Assembly: GCA_002168195.1 (NCBI GenBank)
Contig: NHBP01000070.1
Location: 3,196 to 14,371 of the forward strand
Reading direction: 5' to 3'
Length of the DNA stretch: 11,176 nucleotides
Source: Planctomycetaceae bacterium TMED10
GTDB lineage: Bacteria; Planctomycetota; Planctomycetia; Pirellulales; UBA7805
Part shown: in pieces, positions 6,632-11,176 of the stretch
Layout of the letters: each line of letters starts with the position of its first letter
Numbering within the stretch: the stretch's first letter is position 1
The notes under the pieces: generated by a model
What the model saw: the letters and a program-made list of their open reading frames with translations, nothing else
Told to the model about the DNA's origin: nothing
Databases searched by the model: none
Translations under genes and position numbers: made by a program

Positions 6632-9061
6632 ATGGCGAGTCCATTTGCTGTTTTTCGCAGGTATCAAGCGGCGTTTCTCGTCATTTTTGGTGTTCTTATC
6701 ATTGTGATCTTTACAATCGGAGATTCCGTATCTCGTCTCACCGATACGGGGGGTGGGGAGAATAAAGACCCGGTTGTCGTCCGTTGGGAGGGTACGGAAC
6801 TGACCGAGAGTCAGTTGCAGGGCCTCCAATATGCAAAGCAGGATGTACTCAATGCGTTGTATGCGGTGCAGAATGCCGCCATCGCGAAAGGGGCATTTCC
6901 CCGTTTTTTACAGCAGGCCACGATGCGCCAACAGATGGGCCTGCCGGTGAGTCGCCCGGGGATGCTGTTTACCGAGACGGATCTGGATCGCGAAGAAATT
7001 GTCCGCACCAGGATTCTGGCCGAGTGGGCATCGCAAATAGGCATGGTCGTTCCGGATGCTGAAATAGCCGAACACCTCCGGCAAATCAGCGACAATCAAT
7101 TGAGTTGGGACCAGATGCGAGAGATTCTACGAGGTGGGGAAAACACGAAATACACCAGATCACTCAAAGCCCTCAACGCAATGATTCGCGAAAAGCTGCT
7201 CGCACAAAAAGCGCTTGCGCTTTCTTTTGCCGCGCTCGGGGAATTGACTCCCGGTCAGCAGTTGGGCTATTTCGCACGCAGCAATCGACAGATTGAGATC
7301 GATGTTTTGGAAATTCCGGTGAGTGACTTTGTCGATCAAGTTTCGGATCCCGATCCGAAGGAGCTACAGGCCTATTTTGAAAAGTACAAACATCAGACAC
7401 CACTTTTTAATACGATCGCTGGCGTGAGTTATGAATCACCGGATCCTGGTTTCAAGTTACCGCATCGCGTGGCTGTCGATTTTGTAAAAGTCAATGTGGA
7501 TCAAGAAATCGAAAAGTGGCTTGATCAGGTAACGGATGAGGAGATTGCCGCCTATTACGAAGAGAACAAACGGATTGATCAACAGTTGCAAGTGGTCGAT
7601 GCGTTGACGCTGCCTTCGGCAGAAGACTTTGCCCCTGAGGACGATGGAGACGAGTCGAGTGAAGAGCAGCCCCAAACAGAAGCTGCCCAAACAGAAGCTG
7701 CCCAAACAGAAGCAGTCCAAGCAGAACAAACAGAAATAGAAGGGTCGGATGTGAAGCCGTCCGAGGAATCGGGAACCGACGAGGAAAAAACGGTTCCACC
7801 AACCGATGATAGCGGTCATCGTCGCGGTCGAGTGAAAATTCAGCAAGTCGCTTTTTCTGCAGCACAGCCAGGGGCAGAAGAGGCAGAAGCGGATGCAGTG
7901 AAATCTTCGGAGGCGGAAAAAAGTACGGACACGGGAACCGAACAAGAGAAGCCGGGGGCATCGGCAAGCGGAGAAGAGACGCCTGATACCGCCGCCACTA
8001 CGACGACGAACTCCACCGCCGCCCAGGACGATCCACCACCGCTCAAAGAGCCAACTTACAAGCCACTTGAGGAAGTACGCGATTATGTGCGGCAGAAGGT
8101 TGCGGAGAAAAAGGCTGCAGACGCGATCGAGGTCAAATTCAAGGCGATTCGCAGACGCGTTGTCGCTTTTGCTGCCGCCCGACAGTATGAGGAAGGACGA
8201 GATATTGCGCCGCCGGAGGTGAAGCAACTCGCTGAATCGGAAGGGCTCGATGGTGTTTCAGTTCCGCTTCAGGATGCATGGTCCTTCCAACGCGATACGG
8301 ATATTGGCCGTTCCGTACAGCGGCAACCGCAAAGTCGCGGTCGTCCTTTTGGTGGAGAAATCGACTACACAAGTTTGGTATTCCAAGAGGGAAATCAAAC
8401 ATTCTGGCAGGCTATTGAAACGACCGATGACGAAAACAATCGTTATCTTTCCTGGAAAACCGCGGAGAAGTTGCCGGAGGTTCCCACACTCGATGGCCCG
8501 GAGCGGGAGCGGGTCGTACGCGTGTGGAAGCAAGGTGCCGGTCGCCAGGACGCTCAGGATAGCGCTCGTAAACGCGCGGTTGCCCGGGCCGAGGAGATGC
8601 TGACGCGACTCAAGGGTGGCGAATCGTTTGACGCAATTGCGGCGACCATGCCCGGTTCTCGTCGGCTGGCTACAGAAGCGTTCTCGTGGCTGACCAGCGG
8701 CAGCGCCCCGATGATGAATCCCTTTGCACCGGCTCGCCTCCGGTTGAGCCAGATTGATGGTGTCGACCAACCGGGGTCTGCTTTTATGGAATCCGCCTTT
8801 GCACTCGATGTCGGAGAGGCTGGCGTCGGAGTCAATCATCCCCAGACGCACGTCTATCTCCTGCAGGTCACGTTTCAGAATAAGAGTCGCGAAATACTTG
8901 AGCAAGATTTTCTCAATAACATGGACGATCCGCGGACTGGCCGCGAGGTTCAAAGCGCAGCCCAATTAGACTGGCAACAGCTCGGAGAGCGGTGGTTCAA
9001 TGAGTTGGATCGCTCAGTGGCTCTCGAATGGCTGAATCCAGCCGCCCGATTCGGTCGCTAA
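6632..9061 (+). CDS. Membrane-anchored SurA/PpiD-like folding factor with acidic insert
   Basis: This 809-residue protein starts with a single hydrophobic anchor (about 13-30, AAFLVIFGVLIIVIFTIG), leaving the rest outside the cytoplasmic membrane. The layout is that of PpiD/SurA chaperones. A helical N-terminal region (45-215) is followed by two helical motifs typical of parvulin-type foldases, PDPKELQAYFEKY (about 237-250) and VTDEEIAAYYEENK (about 299-312). An acidic, Ser/Thr/Ala/Gln-rich segment of about 140 residues (331-470) follows, holding three to four QTEAA repeats and a short basic patch. Next comes LEEVRDYVRQKVAEKKAAD, as in PpiD after its isomerase domain. The end (about 645-760) is weakly parvulin-like: LTRLKGGESFDAIA, FSWLTSG, and FMESAFALDVGEAGV. 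I see no intact catalytic isomerase site, so a chaperone role is more likely than isomerase activity; that is inference. The ATG at 6632 directly precedes the anchor; 74 further upstream codons lack similarity and cross the topA promoter region. Its Shine-Dalgarno (GTGAG) is weak. Confidence 0.72.
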   Translation: MASPFAVFRRYQAAFLVIFGVLIIVIFTIGDSVSRLTDTGGGENKDPVVVRWEGTELTESQLQGLQYAKQDVLNALYAVQNAAIAKGAFPRFLQQATMRQQMGLPVSRPGMLFTETDLDREEIVRTRILAEWASQIGMVVPDAEIAEHLRQISDNQLSWDQMREILRGGENTKYTRSLKALNAMIREKLLAQKALALSFAALGELTPGQQLGYFARSNRQIEIDVLEIPVSDFVDQVSDPDPKELQAYFEKYKHQTPLFNTIAGVSYESPDPGFKLPHRVAVDFVKVNVDQEIEKWLDQVTDEEIAAYYEENKRIDQQLQVVDALTLPSAEDFAPEDDGDESSEEQPQTEAAQTEAAQTEAVQAEQTEIEGSDVKPSEESGTDEEKTVPPTDDSGHRRGRVKIQQVAFSAAQPGAEEAEADAVKSSEAEKSTDTGTEQEKPGASASGEETPDTAATTTTNSTAAQDDPPPLKEPTYKPLEEVRDYVRQKVAEKKAADAIEVKFKAIRRRVVAFAAARQYEEGRDIAPPEVKQLAESEGLDGVSVPLQDAWSFQRDTDIGRSVQRQPQSRGRPFGGEIDYTSLVFQEGNQTFWQAIETTDDENNRYLSWKTAEKLPEVPTLDGPERERVVRVWKQGAGRQDAQDSARKRAVARAEEMLTRLKGGESFDAIAATMPGSRRLATEAFSWLTSGSAPMMNPFAPARLRLSQIDGVDQPGSAFMESAFALDVGEAGVGVNHPQTHVYLLQVTFQNKSREILEQDFLNNMDDPRTGREVQSAAQLDWQQLGERWFNELDRSVALEWLNPAARFGR
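7671..7730 (+). repeat. 15-bp tandem repeat in the acidic insert
   Basis: Three near-identical 15-bp units, CCCAAACAGAAGCTG, start at 7671, 7686 and 7701; the third differs only near its end. A fourth, decayed unit follows to about 7730. They encode QTEAA repeats. The unit is a multiple of three, so copy-number change would lengthen or shorten the insert without shifting the frame. Confidence 0.9.
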
Positions 9062-9132
9062 GTTCACTAAAGCTTGTGAAGTGGACTGTCTAATTACGCT
9101 CGCTCGGGTATGCTTCCCTAGAGGACCGTTTC

Positions 9133-9138
9133 AGGAGA
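9133..9138 (+). promoter_or_regulatory. Ribosome binding site of ubiE/menG
   Basis: AGGAGA lies seven bases before the ATG at 9146. It is one of the clearest ribosome sites in the window and confirms this start. Confidence 0.75.
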
Positions 9139-9145
9139 AGCAGCG

Positions 9146-9856
9146 ATGAGCGTCGATAAATCAGCACCACGCGTCCGACGCATGTTCGGGCAGATTGCAG
9201 GCCGTTACGATCGACTCAATCATCTGCTCTCGCTTTCTTTAGATCGGTATTGGCGGTGGCAGGCCACGCGTCGAGCACCCCCGGATGGCACGTTGCCGAT
9301 TCTTGATCTCTGCACGGGTACCGGAGACCTTGCGCTTTCCTACCGTCGAAGGGTTCCGGCAGACGTCCTGGTAATCGGCGCGGACTTTTGTCACGAAATG
9401 CTCGTTTGCGGAACCCATAAAGATTCTGACGGAAACCGCGTTAACTGGGTAGAAGCGGATGCCGAGGCACTGCCTTTTCAGGATGCAACGTTTCAACTGG
9501 TATCGGTCGCGTTCGGGCTTCGTAATATTGCCGACACCGACAACGGTCTCCGTGAAATGGCCCGCGTCTGTGCACCGGGCGGCCAAGTTGTGGTCCTGGA
9601 GTTTTCTATGCCGACGCGGCAACCGTTTTCCCTGCTTTACGGCGCGTATTTCCGTTATGTGTTGCCTCGGATCGGACAGCTTCTAGCTCGCAACCGCGAG
9701 TCGGCTTACAATTACCTTCCAGCGAGTGTCGGAGAGTTTCCACAGGGTGAGGCCTTGGCCGAGAGAATGCGATCAGCAGGTCTCACCGACGTTCGCTGGT
9801 ATCCTATGACCCTGGGGGTCGCCACACTATATTTGGCAAAGCGAGAGTTGTCATGA
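9146..9856 (+). CDS. ubiE: UbiE/MenG demethylmenaquinone methyltransferase
   Basis: This SAM-dependent C-methyltransferase carries out the last step of menaquinone synthesis, methylating the naphthoquinone ring of demethylmenaquinone; homologues also methylate a ubiquinone precursor. The 236 residues match the family length. The N-terminal signature FGQIAGRYDRLNHLLSL (14-30) is complete. The SAM-binding motif ILDLCTGTGDLAL (52-64) is followed by the acidic residue Asp80 in GADFCHEML, and by EADAEALPF (103-111). VAFGLRNIAD (121-130) is the family hallmark, then GGQVVVLEFSMP (145-156) and YNYLPASVGEFP (188-199). A strong ribosome site precedes the ATG. Its stop overlaps the ubiX start by four bases (ATGA), so the two are translated from one transcript. 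With the neighbours it points to menaquinone as the product; menG is the alternative name. The gap to the preceding chaperone-like gene is 84 bases. Confidence 0.94.
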   Translation: MSVDKSAPRVRRMFGQIAGRYDRLNHLLSLSLDRYWRWQATRRAPPDGTLPILDLCTGTGDLALSYRRRVPADVLVIGADFCHEMLVCGTHKDSDGNRVNWVEADAEALPFQDATFQLVSVAFGLRNIADTDNGLREMARVCAPGGQVVVLEFSMPTRQPFSLLYGAYFRYVLPRIGQLLARNRESAYNYLPASVGEFPQGEALAERMRSAGLTDVRWYPMTLGVATLYLAKRELS

Positions 9857-10539
9857 CAAAAAAACCTATTATTTTGGCAATCACCGGAGCGAGCGGCGCG
9901 ATTTACGCGGTTCGCTTGTTGGAGGTACTTCTTGCAGCCGGATACGATGTGCATCTCACTATTTCTGCTGCGGGTCGACTCGTCCTCCAGCAGGAACTCG
10001 ATGTCTCGGTCGATCTGGATGATTTCCAACCCAACAGCCTGATGCTCGGGGGTGCGGATGCAGGCGACAGTAAGCTGAGTATGCTGCGGCAGTCTGCGGG
10101 CATTTCAAGCGAGGATAGTAATGTATTGGCTTTTGAGGTCGGTTCACCCGGAAAAATTCACTACCACCACTTCGAAGATTACATGGCACCCATTGCCAGT
10201 GGATCGTTTCTGACTTCTGGAATGATCATCTGCCCGTGCTCAAGCGGTTCGCTTGCTGGAATTGTAAATTCGCTGTCCGATAATCTGATTCATCGAGCTG
10301 CGCATGTTCATCTCAAGGAGCGGCGTAAATTGGTTCTTGTCCCACGGGAAACACCCCTCTCTTCCCTGCAGTTGGATTGCATGGCGCGAATTTCGGATGC
10401 AGGCGCCGTGGTTCTTCCGGCAGCCCCCGGTTTTTATCATGGAGTCAAAACGATTCAGGACCTGGTCGATTTCGTGGTCGGTCGGATCTGTGATCAGTTT
10501 GAAATAGAACATACGTTGGTTCGTCGCTGGGGCGGATAA
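9853..10539 (+). CDS. ubiX: Flavin prenyltransferase UbiX (prenyl-FMN supplier)
   Basis: UbiX joins a dimethylallyl group to FMN, making the prenylated flavin cofactor needed by UbiD-type decarboxylases. The flavin-binding start is AITGASGAIYAVRLL (9-23). MAPIASGSF (111-119), CPCSSGSLAGIV (128-139), the signature HLKERRKLVLVPRETPLS (153-170), and PAAPGFYHGVKTIQDL (189-204) follow. Residues matching the known active-site set are all present: Lys155, Arg165, Glu166, Tyr195 and Trp226. The protein has 228 residues against about 189 in E. coli. The extra roughly 38 residues lie between about 50 and 105, a Ser/Gly/Asp-rich loop before the HHFEDYMAPIASGS segment. It overlaps ubiE by four bases, and the quinone prenyltransferase gene begins 56 bases after its stop. 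This context suggests it serves the decarboxylation step of quinone synthesis; the partner ubiD is not in the window. Confidence 0.94.
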   Translation: MTKKPIILAITGASGAIYAVRLLEVLLAAGYDVHLTISAAGRLVLQQELDVSVDLDDFQPNSLMLGGADAGDSKLSMLRQSAGISSEDSNVLAFEVGSPGKIHYHHFEDYMAPIASGSFLTSGMIICPCSSGSLAGIVNSLSDNLIHRAAHVHLKERRKLVLVPRETPLSSLQLDCMARISDAGAVVLPAAPGFYHGVKTIQDLVDFVVGRICDQFEIEHTLVRRWGG

Positions 10540-10595
10540 CTTCGTTCGCGCGCAGAAACAGCCTGAAACACTTGGGTAAGCAGAAAAGACGTGGT

Positions 10596-11176
10596 ATGGC
10601 GATTCGACCCTTTCTTGAGTTGGTGCGGTTTAGCCATACGGTATTCGCGCTTCCCTTCGCTCTGCTCAGCGCATTGATGGCGGCCTCCCTGGGACCTTTA
10701 CCGGTTCCAGTGCTTTACTGGATCGGTATTCTTCTGGCGATGGTTTCGGGGCGGACTGTAGCGATGGGCTTCAATCGCATCGTCGATCGGACGATGGATG
10801 CAAAAAATCCACGAACAGCAATGCGGCACCTTGCTACAGGCGAAATGCGGGTTAGCTCAGCCGTCACGTTGACCCTCGTGTCAGCCGTCATATTCATTGG
10901 TGCGACGATGCTTTTTCTGCCTTGTAATCAATTGCCGCTATTGCTCTCCGTGCCCGTGTTGGCTTTCTTGTGTGCCTACAGCTACACCAAGCGATTTACG
11001 GTTCTGGCGCATTTCTACTTGGGTGCCGCTTTGATGCTTGCACCGATCTCGGCTTGGATTGCGATCCGTGGTCTGCAGGTGATGAACGACCCGGCTGATC
11101 TCCTCCCTGCGCTGGTTCTGGGAGGTGGTGTTCTCTTCCGGGTCACAGGATTTGATGTAATTTATGCCTGTCAGGA
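10596..11176 (+). CDS. ubiA: UbiA-family quinone prenyltransferase, likely MqnP (cut by window end)
   Basis: This integral membrane enzyme transfers a long prenyl chain to an aromatic ring. At least 193 residues are visible, with no stop before the window edge. It starts FLELVRFSHTVFALPFALLS (6-25), typical of the MqnP/UbiA subgroup. The first Asp-rich motif for Mg-diphosphate binding is FNRIVDRTMDAKNPRT (59-74, Asn60, Asp64, Asp68). The second begins at FDVIYACQ just as the window ends. Several hydrophobic helices are evident (about 15-31, 41-58, 89-108 and 114-128). The subgroup in which the first motif is followed by NPRTAMRHLATGE fits prenylation in the futalosine menaquinone route as well as 4-hydroxybenzoate prenylation. 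The neighbours ubiE and ubiX agree with either, and the likely planctomycete host favours menaquinone. An in-frame TTG at 10572 is another possible start; neither start has a clear ribosome site. Confidence 0.9.
   Translation, partial: MAIRPFLELVRFSHTVFALPFALLSALMAASLGPLPVPVLYWIGILLAMVSGRTVAMGFNRIVDRTMDAKNPRTAMRHLATGEMRVSSAVTLTLVSAVIFIGATMLFLPCNQLPLLLSVPVLAFLCAYSYTKRFTVLAHFYLGAALMLAPISAWIAIRGLQVMNDPADLLPALVLGGGVLFRVTGFDVIYACQ

Noticed and set aside
7457..8227. A long open frame (256 codons) on the minus strand opposite the chaperone-like gene
   Set aside because: It mirrors the acidic Glu/Ala/Gln-rich insert, giving Leu/Phe/Cys/Arg-rich nonsense with repeats. It has no recognisable domain, and the plus-strand frame has clear protein features on both sides.
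9062..9145. TTCAC-TAAAGCTT-GTGAA hairpin after the chaperone-like gene as a terminator
   Set aside because: The five-base AT-rich stem has no following T-run. It is too weak to call.

Overview
This is an ordinary-looking chromosomal window from a bacterium that is most probably a planctomycete, perhaps of the Pirellula/Rhodopirellula side. I infer this from protein style (an HU protein with a planctomycete-like N-terminus and helix, an AcpS reading GNEIIECLR where most bacteria have GTDIVE, a lysine-tailed topoisomerase I, and a long membrane-anchored SurA/PpiD-like protein with an acidic insert), from moderate GC content, and from the menaquinone gene set. No taxonomic marker such as rRNA is present, so the placement is an inference.

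Layout. Bases 1-351 carry no gene I can support. Next come a single HU-family nucleoid protein (352-768) and a small, unrecognised, signal-bearing protein (928-1146). A plus-strand block follows: pyrD (pyrimidine synthesis), trpS (tryptophanyl-tRNA synthetase) and acpS (holo-ACP synthase). trpS follows pyrD by 22 bases and acpS follows trpS by one base, so the three are probably co-transcribed. acpS converges on topA (minus strand, 3633-6398), with only 18 bases between the stops. topA is divergent from the SurA/PpiD-like gene (6632-9061), and the 233-base gap between them must hold both promoters. The right end is a plus-strand run ubiE/menG - ubiX - ubiA/mqnP (9146 to the window edge), with ubiE and ubiX overlapping by 4 bases and the last gene cut by the window end.

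How the genes work together. The right-hand run matches three late activities of quinone synthesis: prenylation (UbiA/MqnP), supply of prenylated FMN for a UbiD-type decarboxylase (UbiX), and the final C-methylation (UbiE/MenG). In planctomycetes this most plausibly serves menaquinone made by the futalosine route, but no futalosine-specific gene (mqnA-E) and no ubiD is visible here. The remaining genes are housekeeping: nucleoid and supercoiling control (HU, TopA), translation (TrpS), lipid carrier activation (AcpS), pyrimidine synthesis (PyrD) and envelope protein folding (SurA/PpiD-like).

I found no mobile element, CRISPR array, tRNA, rRNA or defence system, and no evidence of a wholly new system. 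The most unusual points are within-gene: a glycine-rich insertion in HU, an Asp-to-Glu change at the AcpS metal site, a long acidic low-complexity insert with 15-bp repeats in the chaperone-like protein, and a lysine-repeat tail on TopA.
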